In this document: positions 1 through 6,127 of the stretch, piece by piece | Numbering within the stretch: position 1 is the first letter of the stretch | Layout of the letters: each line of letters starts with the position of its first letter | Origin: Candidatus Bipolaricaulota bacterium | GTDB taxonomy: Bacteria; Bipolaricaulota; Bipolaricaulia; M55B111 | NCBI GenBank assembly: GCA_018334615.1 | Contig: JAGXLP010000042.1 | Location: forward strand, 1 to 9,641 | Reading direction: 5' to 3' | DNA length: 9,641 nt | Position numbers and translations under genes: made by a program | Notes under the pieces: model-generated | Databases searched by the model: none | What the model was told of the DNA's origin: nothing | What the model saw: only the letters and a program-made list of their open reading frames with translations

Positions 1-125
1 TTAACCAAGTTCGTCTCCTCAAGTGGATGCTGGGTCAATTCCCGGTTGTTGGGCCAAAGGTTCTGTTGTTCACCTGCCTTTTTCAAGCCCCGTCCTTTGG
101 GGCGGGAAATTGACTACGAATCTTC
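1..125 (+). mobile_element. Possible IS200/IS605 (IS1341-type) right-end remnant
   Basis: No gene is recognised here. Positions 85-112 form a compact GC hairpin (GCCCC at 87-91 pairs with GGGGC at 99-103 around a 7-nt loop), followed by GGGAAATTGACT. This arrangement resembles the right end found just after tnpB in many IS200/IS605 and IS1341-type elements, where a hairpin like AAGCCCCGTCCT...GGGCGGGG is followed by TTGAC. In such elements this segment is also the 3' part of the TnpB guide (omega/reRNA). If correct, tnpB or its decayed end would lie to the left, outside the window. The match is from memory of the pattern, not from an alignment, and no TnpB residues can be recognised in any frame. 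Confidence is therefore low. Confidence 0.33.
85..112. repeat. GC hairpin, copy A of a diverged pair
   Basis: This 28-nt block starts AAGCCCC and ends GGGAAATTG. It aligns without gaps to positions 738-765 (ATACCCC to GGGTTATTG) with 19 of 28 identical bases by hand count, including the shared central CCTTT and GGG. Both copies are self-complementary, so some of the likeness could be convergent. The two lie on either side of the csp gene. Confidence 0.4.
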
Positions 126-140
126 TCGAGAGGTTTTGGT
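123..140 (+). repeat. 18-nt direct repeat, copy A (TTCTCGAGA-GTTTTGGT)
   Basis: TTCTCGAGAGGTTTTGGT here recurs at 881-898 with one mismatch (G to A at the tenth base). The bases just upstream are loosely alike too (GGGAAATTGACTACG against CGGAATTATTTACG). The central TTCTCGAGA contains the palindrome TCTCGAGA. The two copies flank the csp gene and its promoter in the same orientation. Confidence 0.6.
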
Positions 141-179
141 GGAAAAGATGAAGAAAAAACTGGTGCAAGAGCGTTCAAT

Positions 180-213
180 AAAAAAAGCCACAGGTAATTA
201 AATACCTGTGGCT
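180..213 (-). terminator. Rho-independent terminator of csp
   Basis: On the minus strand, AGCCACAGGTA (pairing positions 213-203 with 196-186) forms a perfect 11-bp stem with a 6-nt loop, and a run of T residues follows at 186-180. It starts 38 nt past the csp stop codon. The plus strand has no T-run after the same stem, so it should act mainly on minus-strand transcripts. Confidence 0.88.
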
Positions 214-250
214 GATCTATTTCGGTAATTAAATTCTTAAAAGAATTTTC

Positions 251-451
251 TTACGAAACTTCTACGTTTATGGCTTTGGGTCCCTTTTCGCCCTGTTCCA
301 GATCGAACGTTACTTCCTGGCCTTCGTTTAGTGATTTGTAGCCGTCACCGATGATCTCAGAATAGTGAGCGAATGCGTCTTCGCCGTCTTCCTGCTCGAT
401 GAAACCAAATCCTTTGTCGTCGTTAAACCATTTAACTGTTCCGTTAGACAT
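251..451 (-). CDS. csp: Cold-shock protein (single CSD)
   Basis: This 66-residue protein is a single cold-shock domain, the usual length for CspA/CspB-type proteins. These bind single-stranded RNA and DNA in the cytoplasm and act as RNA chaperones or antiterminators. The opening NGTVKWFN, RNP1 KGFGFIEQ (13-20) and RNP2-like AFAHYS (26-31) are clear. RNP2 has Ala where Val is usual and Tyr where Phe is usual, both mild changes. The frame is open 30 codons further upstream, but the ATG at 451 is chosen because the family starts at MxNGTVKWF and because a strong SD (AAGGAGGAG, 470-462) lies just before it. The gene stands alone on the minus strand, with its own terminator and a promoter far upstream. 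That implies a leader of about 167 nt, as seen for cold-inducible csp genes. Whether it is cold-induced here is an inference. Confidence 0.97.
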   Translation of the reverse strand: MSNGTVKWFNDDKGFGFIEQEDGEDAFAHYSEIIGDGYKSLNEGQEVTFDLEQGEKGPKAINVEVS

Positions 452-461
452 AATAAAAAAA

Positions 462-509
462 CTCCTCCTTGTTTGCCGTGATTTGACTGTCCTGATTACC
501 TCAAACAAG
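462..509 (-). promoter_or_regulatory. csp leader stem overlapping the SD
   Basis: In the predicted csp leader, CTTGTTTG (minus strand 509-502) is perfectly complementary to CAAACAAG (475-468), giving an 8-bp stem with a 26-nt loop. The 3' arm takes in the first three bases (AAG) of the SD AAGGAGG (470-464). Just upstream, AGAGT-GTAA-ACTCT (525-512) would form a 5-bp stem with a GNRA-type tetraloop. Such a stem could modulate ribosome access, as structured leaders do in known cspA mRNAs. Sequence complementarity is seen; regulation is inferred. Confidence 0.45.
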
Positions 510-624
510 TTAGAGTTTACACTCTTCAAGCTACGAAGCACTGGGTACAGCCTTATTTAACAAAAGCTTTCCGTCTTAATAAGTTCTAGATACTAACTTC
601 GATTAATATATTGCAAACTATATA

Positions 625-653
625 ACTATACTAGCTATAAATTGAGATTGCAA
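625..653 (-). promoter_or_regulatory. Predicted csp promoter, sigma70-like
   Basis: On the minus strand, TTGCAA (653-648) is followed after exactly 17 nt by TATAGT (630-625), in an AT-rich setting. Transcription would start near 618, giving a 5' leader of about 167 nt before the csp ATG. A second TTGCAA at 616-611 with a weaker GTATCT 17 nt on could be a tandem promoter. This is seen as a motif match only. Confidence 0.58.
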
Positions 654-730
654 GCTTTATAGATCACATCGTAATTCCATACCGAGTGGAAGAGTTCTGA
701 GGCCAAATTTCGGGAGTATCCGCAATTTTA

Positions 731-770
731 GCCCTCAATACCCCTCCCTTTAGGCTGGGTTATTGAGGGC
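731..770. repeat. Long imperfect hairpin, includes copy B (738-765)
   Basis: GCCCTCAATA (731-740) pairs perfectly with TATTGAGGGC (761-770). The 20-nt interior can pair further (CCC 742-744 with GGG 757-759; CC 746-747 with GG 753-754), closing on a CTTTA loop. There is no T-run on either strand, so it is not a standard terminator. It is better viewed as a structured RNA segment or a mobile-element end. The inner part resembles the hairpin at 85-112. Confidence 0.55.
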
Positions 771-807
771 GGAAGCCTAGCTTCGTCCTGTGGTGATTAC
801 AGAGAAG

Positions 808-836
808 TTGAATTGAAGTGTAAAATCGCATAGATT
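808..836 (+). promoter_or_regulatory. Weak promoter candidate for amrS
   Basis: TTGAAT (808-813), 17 nt of spacer, then TAGATT (831-836). This is the best-spaced plus-strand candidate upstream of amrS and would give a leader of about 150 nt containing the 881-898 repeat. Both boxes are off consensus, so it is uncertain. Confidence 0.25.
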
Positions 837-880
837 AGGTAAGGCAATGGGGGTCGCGAACCGGAATTATTTACGGGGCT

Positions 881-898
881 TTCTCGAGAAGTTTTGGT
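881..898 (+). repeat. 18-nt direct repeat, copy B
   Basis: TTCTCGAGAAGTTTTGGT matches the copy at 123-140 in 17 of 18 bases, in the same orientation, about 740 nt apart. It lies about 95 nt upstream of the amrS start. Confidence 0.6.
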
Positions 899-993
899 AA
901 TTATTTCGGGTTAGGTCGAGCAAGTGTGGGCTGGTGATGGATGGGTCATCTAAATGTAAGCACTCCTGGCTACAATAGGAGGTAATAGACAAA

Positions 994-2010
994 ATGAAAC
1001 AGGCCCTCTTCTACGAGGAGCTCGAAAAGTCGGAAGTTCAATGTCATCTCTGTCCCTGGAACTGCAGGATCTCGGAAGGGGACAGGGGAGTATGCGGTGT
1101 CCGGGAGAACAGAGAAGGAACCCTGTATTCGTTAAGCTACGACAATTTGACTTCCGGGACCCCCGACCCGATAGAGAAAAAACCGCTGTTTAACTTCGCA
1201 CCCGGTACCAAAGCTTACTCGATTTCGACGCCGGGCTGTAACTGGAAGTGCAAATTCTGTCAGAACTGGCAACTGAGCCAGGGTCCGCTCAACGGGCAAT
1301 CTATCGCGCCTCAGGATATCGTGAAAGCCGCTATAGAGTCCGGGTCACAGGGCATTAGTTACACTTATACCGAACCGACTATATTTTACGAACTGGCCTA
1401 TGACACCGCCAAATTGGCACACGAGGAGGGGTTATACAATACCTTCGTGACGAATGGCTACATTAATCGAGATCCGATAAAGAAAATTGCTCCCTATTTA
1501 GATGCGGTAACTGTCGATTTCAAAGGCTCCGGCGACGAGGATTTTCTAGAGGAATTCGCCGGAGTTCCCTCGGTTGATCCCGTGTTCGAAGCAATAAAGG
1601 AGTACAAGGCTCAAGGGCTTCACGTAGAAATTACGGACCTGATTGTTCCCGAAGTTGGGGGTTCGGAGGGGAGCACAAAAGAACTAATAGACTGGATCGT
1701 TGACAACCCGGGAAAGGAAACACCTGTACACTTTCTCCGGTTCTATCCGGCCCACAAAGTCCGGGATCTACCCCCTACGGACGTAAGTAAGCTCGAAAAG
1801 GCTAAGCGTATGGCAGAAACTGCCGGTCTGGAGTACGTATATCTGGGTAACGTCAGACGGAAAAACCAGTTAAATTGCCCTGAGTGCGAAACAACTATTG
1901 TTTCTAGATCATTTGCTGGGTCAGGGCGGCTGAACCTGGACGGAAACCGTTGCCCTAACTGTGGCAAGGAAATCAATATTTCCGGGCTGGAATGGGTCAA
2001 AGATAAGTAA
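994..2010 (+). CDS. amrS: AmmeMemoRadiSam system radical SAM enzyme
   Basis: This 338-residue cytoplasmic protein has the full AmrS layout, formerly annotated as a pyruvate formate-lyase activating enzyme homologue. An N-terminal Cys cluster reads CxxCPxxC...C (C17, C20, C24, C34). The radical SAM motif CNWKCKFC (C82, C86, C89) binds the 4Fe-4S cluster that cleaves S-adenosylmethionine. A C-terminal zinc-ribbon-like pair of CPxC motifs sits at C295/C298 and C320/C323. The family is named for co-occurrence with AMMECR1 (AmrA) and MEMO1 (AmrB) homologues. Neither is in this window, so the partners must lie elsewhere or be absent. The substrate is not firmly known. The start is supported by GGAGGT (978-983) 10 nt before the ATG. 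A hairpin overlaps the stop codon and the next gene is 165 nt on, so it is probably a single transcript or a loose unit with the DJ-1 gene. Confidence 0.93.
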   Translation: MKQALFYEELEKSEVQCHLCPWNCRISEGDRGVCGVRENREGTLYSLSYDNLTSGTPDPIEKKPLFNFAPGTKAYSISTPGCNWKCKFCQNWQLSQGPLNGQSIAPQDIVKAAIESGSQGISYTYTEPTIFYELAYDTAKLAHEEGLYNTFVTNGYINRDPIKKIAPYLDAVTVDFKGSGDEDFLEEFAGVPSVDPVFEAIKEYKAQGLHVEITDLIVPEVGGSEGSTKELIDWIVDNPGKETPVHFLRFYPAHKVRDLPPTDVSKLEKAKRMAETAGLEYVYLGNVRRKNQLNCPECETTIVSRSFAGSGRLNLDGNRCPNCGKEINISGLEWVKDK

Positions 2011-2048
2011 ACAGGTTTAGAAATAGCTGTTTACCCCCAAACCTGTTT
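2009..2048 (+). terminator. Hairpin overlapping the amrS stop codon
   Basis: AAACAGGTTT (2009-2018) pairs perfectly with AAACCTGTTT (2039-2048) around a 20-nt loop. The stem begins inside the TAA stop. No real T-run follows, so it is either a weak terminator or an mRNA 3'-end stabiliser. Confidence 0.45.
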
Positions 2049-2175
2049 GAGTGTTGTGCTGGGCCTGGTATTATTAAGGACAATTATTCATTAATTCACG
2101 ATCTCGTTGTTACAGTTCGAAAACTTAGCGTGGGGTTATTAATCTTTATTTAACAATGAAAATGAGGTGACATGA

Positions 2176-2697
2176 ATGACTGCTTTAACCAATAGAAGAG
2201 TAGCTTTTCTTGTCGAAGACGGATACGAGGATCTAGAATGTTGGTACCCCAAAATTAGACTGGAGGAAGAGGAAGCAACTACAGTAGTCGCTTCGCGATC
2301 TACCGGGATGTACGAAAGCAAACACGGTTACCCGATCGAAGCTAATTATTCGGCAAAGGACCTGGAACCGAGTGCGCTTGATGGTGTCGTGATACCTGGC
2401 GGTACCGGATCACCAGATAAACTAAGACGATCTGGAGAAGTAACGGATTTTGTGAAAGAGATGGATCAGAAGAATAAGATGGTGGCGATGATTTGCCACG
2501 CTGGCTGGGTTCCTATTTCCGCGGGTATTTTAAATGGGAAGAAAGCAACCGCCTTCGAAGCGATAAAAGACGATCTCGTCAATGCCGGGGTAAACTATGT
2601 AGATGAATCGGTAGTGGTGGACGATAATCTAATTAGTTCCAGACATCCTGGTGACCTACCAGAATTCCTCAGAGCAATTATCGATTACCTCTCCTGA
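2176..2697 (+). CDS. DJ-1/PfpI family protein
   Basis: This 173-residue single-domain protein belongs to the DJ-1/ThiJ/PfpI superfamily (class I glutamine amidotransferase-like fold), at the usual length for the PfpI/YhbO branch. Visible marks are E18 in DGYEDLE, the VIPGG loop (72-76), and the nucleophile elbow AMICHAGW with C107-H108. Members have been described as proteases, glyoxalase or deglycase-like enzymes, or stress chaperones. The sequence does not decide between these. The start at 2176 is backed by GAGGTGA (2164-2170) five bases upstream; an overlapping ATG at 2172 is in the wrong frame. It lies between amrS and serS on the same strand, 48 nt before serS, so it may share a message with serS. 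A role in protein or metabolite damage repair is plausible but inferred. Confidence 0.93.
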   Translation: MTALTNRRVAFLVEDGYEDLECWYPKIRLEEEEATTVVASRSTGMYESKHGYPIEANYSAKDLEPSALDGVVIPGGTGSPDKLRRSGEVTDFVKEMDQKNKMVAMICHAGWVPISAGILNGKKATAFEAIKDDLVNAGVNYVDESVVVDDNLISSRHPGDLPEFLRAIIDYLS

Positions 2698-2745
2698 TCC
2701 CAGCTTCAAGGAGATCTTATCATTCCGTGGCGGTGTTATTTATAA

Positions 2746-4056
2746 ATGTTAGATATTGAGCGGATACGAGAGAATCCCGCAGAGATAGAAAAAAGGCTAA
2801 AATCCAGACAGTCGGATGTTCAAATAGATAGAATACTGGAGCTGGATGAAAAAAGACGCCGTTTAATCACTGAGGTGGAGGAGCTAAGACACGAGAGGAA
2901 CGAAAAATCAAAGAAAATTGGGAAACTTAAGCAAGAGGGCAAGGAAACAGAGGCGGAAGAATTGATCCAGAAGATGGGTGGAGTTTCAGATCGGATAGGA
3001 GAACTGGAAGACGATCTTGAGGCCGCTGAAACAGAATTACAGGCCGAGATGGCCCGGCTTCCGAATATTCCCCACGAATCCGTACCGGTAAGCGATAATG
3101 AAAAAGATAAAGAAGTGCTGGCGGAATACGGAAAAAAACCGTCCTTCGACTTCGAACCAAAGAACCACCTGGAGCTTGGGGCGGAACTAGACTTATTCCG
3201 GTTTGATAAGGCGTCAAAGATATCCGGTTCACGATTTCCATTTTATTACGGGGACGGGGCCCTCCTGGAGATGGGGTTGATTAATTTCATGTATTTCTAT
3301 CAGGTGGAGAAAAACGACTATACCCCTATCCTGCCGCCTTATCTGGCCAGGGACTCGAGTTACTATACCTCGGGACAGCTTCCCAAGTTCGAGGAGGATC
3401 TATATAGAATAGACGATCGAGGCAAGGACGATGAAACACTCTATCTTAACCCCACCGCGGAGAGCATAATCGTTAACTACCATGGCGACGAGATTCTGGA
3501 CGAAGAAGATTTGCCTGAAAAATTAGTCGCTTTTACGACCTGTTTTCGGAGGGAAGCGGGGAGCTACGGAGAGGAAGAGAGAGGTTTGATACGGACTCAC
3601 CAGTTTAACAAAGTTGAGCTTTTCAGGTTCGTCCGCCCCGAGAATTCCTATTCTCCTCACCTTGAGGAAATTATAGAGGACGCCGAATCGATCCTACGAG
3701 AGTTGGATCTTCACTACAGAAAAGTATTACTGCCGACATGTGACATGGCCCAACAATCCAGTAAGACAGTGGACCTCGAGGTTTGGGTGCCTGCCCAGGA
3801 AAGGTATTACGAGGTTTCTTCCATAAGTAACTGCGAGGATTTTCAGGCGAGAAGGGGAAACATTCGCTATAGACCTACCTCGGAGGCAAGTGATGGTTCA
3901 AACCAAAAACCCGAGTACCTCCATACTTTAAATGGTTCGGGCCTTGCTACTTCCAGACTGATGGTCTCGTTGCTGGAAGTCAACCAGACCGCCGACGGTA
4001 ATGTAGAGTTGCCCGATAAACTGGCAGACTACCTGGGAAGGGATCTATTAAGGTGA
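2746..4056 (+). CDS. serS: Seryl-tRNA synthetase
   Basis: This 436-residue cytoplasmic class II synthetase charges tRNA-Ser (and tRNA-Sec where present) with serine. The N-terminal long coiled-coil arm that grips the tRNA variable loop spans about residues 30-105. The catalytic core follows: the TAE serine-binding motif (238-240), motif 2 CFRREAGSYGEEERGLIRTHQF (266-287), and motif 3 NGSGLATSRLMVSLLE (396-411). Length and order are standard for bacterial SerRS. The ATG at 2746 matches the family start MLDIxxIRENP, and an in-frame stop sits directly upstream. Its SD is degenerate (GGCGGTG, 2729-2735), with an AAGGAG further away at 2708. There is no room for a T-box leader in the 48-nt gap, so control by uncharged tRNA is unlikely. 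Its stop overlaps the start of the ABC ATPase by 4 nt, which ties exporter translation to serS. Confidence 0.99.
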   Translation: MLDIERIRENPAEIEKRLKSRQSDVQIDRILELDEKRRRLITEVEELRHERNEKSKKIGKLKQEGKETEAEELIQKMGGVSDRIGELEDDLEAAETELQAEMARLPNIPHESVPVSDNEKDKEVLAEYGKKPSFDFEPKNHLELGAELDLFRFDKASKISGSRFPFYYGDGALLEMGLINFMYFYQVEKNDYTPILPPYLARDSSYYTSGQLPKFEEDLYRIDDRGKDDETLYLNPTAESIIVNYHGDEILDEEDLPEKLVAFTTCFRREAGSYGEEERGLIRTHQFNKVELFRFVRPENSYSPHLEEIIEDAESILRELDLHYRKVLLPTCDMAQQSSKTVDLEVWVPAQERYYEVSSISNCEDFQARRGNIRYRPTSEASDGSNQKPEYLHTLNGSGLATSRLMVSLLEVNQTADGNVELPDKLADYLGRDLLR

Positions 4057-4811
4057 ATTCGAAAAGCATAAAGGTCAGAACGGTCGATTTGACCAAGAAG
4101 TTCAAGCTTAATAGAAAAGAAACCATAACAGCGGTTGAAAAGATGAACCTGGAGGCGAGTTCCGGTGAGGTGCTTGGAATACTTGGACCTAACGGGGCGG
4201 GCAAGACGACGGCATTGAGGATGATTTCTACCATACTCAAACCCACGTCCGGAACCGCGGTCGTTGAGGGCCAGGATGTGACGGAAAACCCGCTAAAGGT
4301 TAGGCAGTCTATTGGTTATCTGGCGACTGAAATGGGGTTATATGGCAGGTTAACTCCAAGGGAAACTCTGACTTTTTTTGCTCGAATTAACGGTCTCGAA
4401 GAACGGTTAATTAAATCCAGAATCGAAGAAGTATTTAGTATCCTGGATATGGAAGAGTTTCAGGGGAGGAAAGTAAACAACCTGTCGACCGGTATGAAAC
4501 AGAAGCTGTCGCTGGCCAGAAGTATAATTCATGATCCTTCTATTCTGATCTTCGACGAGCCCACTCAGGGGCTCGACCTTATGACTTCCAAGACTGTAAC
4601 AGATTACATAAAGGATTTTACCAGACAGGAAAAGACGATTATACTCTCTACTCATATAATGCACGTTGCCGAAAAACTATGTGACAAGGTTGCCATACTT
4701 TTTGACGGAGAAGTCAAGGCTTTTGGCGGAATGAATCAGTTGCTAAAGAGGCACGGTGAAGAAAGCCTGGAATCCCTGTTTTTCAAAGTTGCCGAGGATG
4801 AGAACAATTGA
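4053..4811 (+). CDS. natA: ABC exporter ATPase, NatA-like
   Basis: This 252-residue ATP-binding subunit belongs to an ABC-2 type exporter and sits on the inner face of the membrane with the permease encoded next. Visible motifs are Walker A GPNGAGKTT (45-53), signature LSTGMKQK (144-151), Walker B ILIFDEP (164-170) with catalytic E169, D-loop QGLD, and the H-loop His201 in STHIMH. The Q-loop position reads GYLATEMGLYGRLTPRE, with no Gln at the usual place; I recall similar changes in NatA-type sodium-exporter ATPases. The start is GTG, and GTGA overlaps the serS stop, so translational coupling is likely. NatAB exports Na+ in Bacillus, but many relatives export other things. The gene symbol is given for family likeness only. 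Confidence 0.94.
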   Translation: MNSKSIKVRTVDLTKKFKLNRKETITAVEKMNLEASSGEVLGILGPNGAGKTTALRMISTILKPTSGTAVVEGQDVTENPLKVRQSIGYLATEMGLYGRLTPRETLTFFARINGLEERLIKSRIEEVFSILDMEEFQGRKVNNLSTGMKQKLSLARSIIHDPSILIFDEPTQGLDLMTSKTVTDYIKDFTRQEKTIILSTHIMHVAEKLCDKVAILFDGEVKAFGGMNQLLKRHGEESLESLFFKVAEDENN

Positions 4812-5974
4812 GAAATATCTGGCTTCTGTTTAAGAAAGAGATCCTTGTAGCTGCAAGAGATAGAAGAACTGCGATACTCGTTCTTGTCTTCCCGCTTATT
4901 TTCTATCCGACCATGCTCGGGTTGATATTTCACTTTACCGCCCAGAACGTCCCCAGCGGACAAGAAACGATCTCACGCGTGGTGTTTCAGAATAAGGAGA
5001 CCGCTCCCGTTCTAGCAGAGTTATTTACGAAAGAGGATAACGTTGTAACCACTTTTTACGAGGACGAGGGTAAGGCAAAGGAAGCGTACGAGGAAAAGCA
5101 CGGAGATCTATTGATTAAAGCCTCAAAAGAAGAATCTTCAGGTCTAAGGGTTGAGATCTCTTATCGAAAGTACGATCAAAATTCCGAAATTGCCATGAGT
5201 CGGTCGCAGAAGGTTCTGGAAGAGTACCTTAAACTTGTGATGAAGCAAAAGCTGGGGGGAATGGGCATCAGCTACGAGGATATTAAACCTCCGCTGAAGA
5301 TAGTTGCCGAAAGTACGGGAAATGCTCAATCCGCGATCGGGGAGCAGATGTTACAGATGATGTTGCCCTACTTTGTCATACTGTCCATAATTACCGCGGC
5401 CATGGGTTTGGGAGCCGAGATAACCGCTGGAGAAAAGGAAAAGAAAACCATCTCTACTCTTCTGGTCTCCCGCCTCTCTCGGGAGGAGATCGTGGTGGGG
5501 AAATTTCTCACGGTATTCCTGGTGGCAGCGATCGCGGCCCTGTTCAGCGTGGTGGGGCTAATTTACGGCCTGGGACTCTTCGGGATAGATCTTCCTCTTC
5601 AGGGACTAACTCCCGGTATATTTATCTCCATCCTGTTCACCGTTTTGCCCCTTGTCGCCCTGCTCTCGTCTCTGGTAATTTGCATAGGTTCGTTTTCCCG
5701 CACGCAAAAAGAGGCAAACGTTTACCAGACTCCAGTTCTCATGCTTGTAGTGCTTACCGGAATACTCTCAATGACCGGCGGAATTGATCTGGGTAAGTAC
5801 TCGTATCTTATTCCAGTGCTAAACTCGCTTGAAACGTTCAAGGAATTGATCTCCGGCACGGTGAACGGTTATCACATTGGTGCGACCTTCCTTACCATGG
5901 TACCGTTGACGCTGCTGTTGATCTACCTTGCGATAGGTTTATTTAAGAGAGAAGATATATTATTTAGGTTGTGA
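4808..5974 (+). CDS. natB: ABC-2 exporter permease, NatB-like
   Basis: This 388-residue integral membrane protein has six likely helices at about 22-43, 184-205, 233-258, 270-296, 305-325 and 357-379. A hydrophilic outer domain lies between helices 1 and 2 (about 45-180), the layout of the NatB/ABC-2 family. The cytoplasmic segment GEKEKKTISTLLVSRLSREEIVVGK (208-232) matches the conserved ABC-2 coupling stretch. The start is TTG, with TTGA overlapping the stop of the ATPase gene, and GAGGATGAG just before can act as SD. It should pair with the upstream ATPase to form a homodimeric 2+2 exporter. The substrate is not visible; sodium, drugs or cell-envelope compounds are all possible. No clear terminator follows. 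Confidence 0.93.
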   Translation: MRNIWLLFKKEILVAARDRRTAILVLVFPLIFYPTMLGLIFHFTAQNVPSGQETISRVVFQNKETAPVLAELFTKEDNVVTTFYEDEGKAKEAYEEKHGDLLIKASKEESSGLRVEISYRKYDQNSEIAMSRSQKVLEEYLKLVMKQKLGGMGISYEDIKPPLKIVAESTGNAQSAIGEQMLQMMLPYFVILSIITAAMGLGAEITAGEKEKKTISTLLVSRLSREEIVVGKFLTVFLVAAIAALFSVVGLIYGLGLFGIDLPLQGLTPGIFISILFTVLPLVALLSSLVICIGSFSRTQKEANVYQTPVLMLVVLTGILSMTGGIDLGKYSYLIPVLNSLETFKELISGTVNGYHIGATFLTMVPLTLLLIYLAIGLFKREDILFRL

Positions 5975-6127
5975 GATAAGAACTTCGTTTTTAGGTATCA
6001 CCGCCTGTGGGTAGCTCTTACAAACCGAAAAGCGGTCCGGATGAGGAAAGTTGATTGAAAGCGTGGTTAAAGATAAGATAATGTCCGGATGCAATAAATG
6101 TAGTACCACCGAGGGCAAGGGGTAAAT
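5975..6127 (+). other. Intergenic region before slt with repeated GTCCGGATG
   Basis: This is a 153-nt gap. ACCGC (6000-6004) can pair with GCGGT (6032-6036). The 9-mer GTCCGGATG occurs twice (6035-6043 and 6083-6091), bracketing the predicted slt promoter, the second copy lying at the predicted start site. This spacing would suit a regulator binding both sites, but no known operator or riboswitch consensus is recognised. Confidence 0.35.
6055..6082 (+). promoter_or_regulatory. Predicted slt promoter
   Basis: TTGAAA (6055-6060) and GATAAT (6077-6082) are separated by 16 nt, each one base or so from consensus. Transcription would start near 6089, leaving a leader of about 40 nt before the slt TTG start. 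It suggests that slt is expressed separately from serS and the exporter. Confidence 0.55.

Larger units (their letters stand above)
640..960. other. Non-coding stretch between csp promoter and amrS
   Basis: No frame here encodes a recognisable protein. The stretch holds a long hairpin (731-770), a motif shared with the left side of csp (881-898) and a weak plus-strand promoter candidate (808-836). A 17-codon frame from an ATG at 847 to a TAA at 898-900 runs across the repeat, has no SD and is probably chance. The rest is unexplained. Confidence 0.5.

Noticed and set aside
1..201. Plus-strand frame open from the window edge to a TAA at 199-201 (66 codons)
   Set aside because: It has no recognisable domain, crosses the GC hairpin, and its stop lies in the csp terminator stem. 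Two other frames are also partly open, so it is likely chance or decayed element sequence.
847..900. 17-codon frame beginning MGVANRNY
   Set aside because: It has no SD, and its second half is just the repeat at 881-898 read in frame.
971..976. TACAAT as a -10 box for amrS
   Set aside because: A start from it would fall within or after the SD at 978-983, leaving amrS without a ribosome-binding site, and no -35 is placed right.
2698..2745. T-box riboswitch before serS
   Set aside because: Only 48 nt separate the genes and there is no specifier or antiterminator structure.
6036..6060. GATGAGGAAAG as part of RNase P RNA
   Set aside because: Only a short chance match to GAGGAAAGT. The other conserved RNase P blocks are missing and the gap is too short.
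5975..6127. Known riboswitch upstream of slt
   Set aside because: Hand comparison with cyclic-di-GMP, cyclic-di-AMP, FMN, TPP, cobalamin and guanidine-I cores gave no convincing match.
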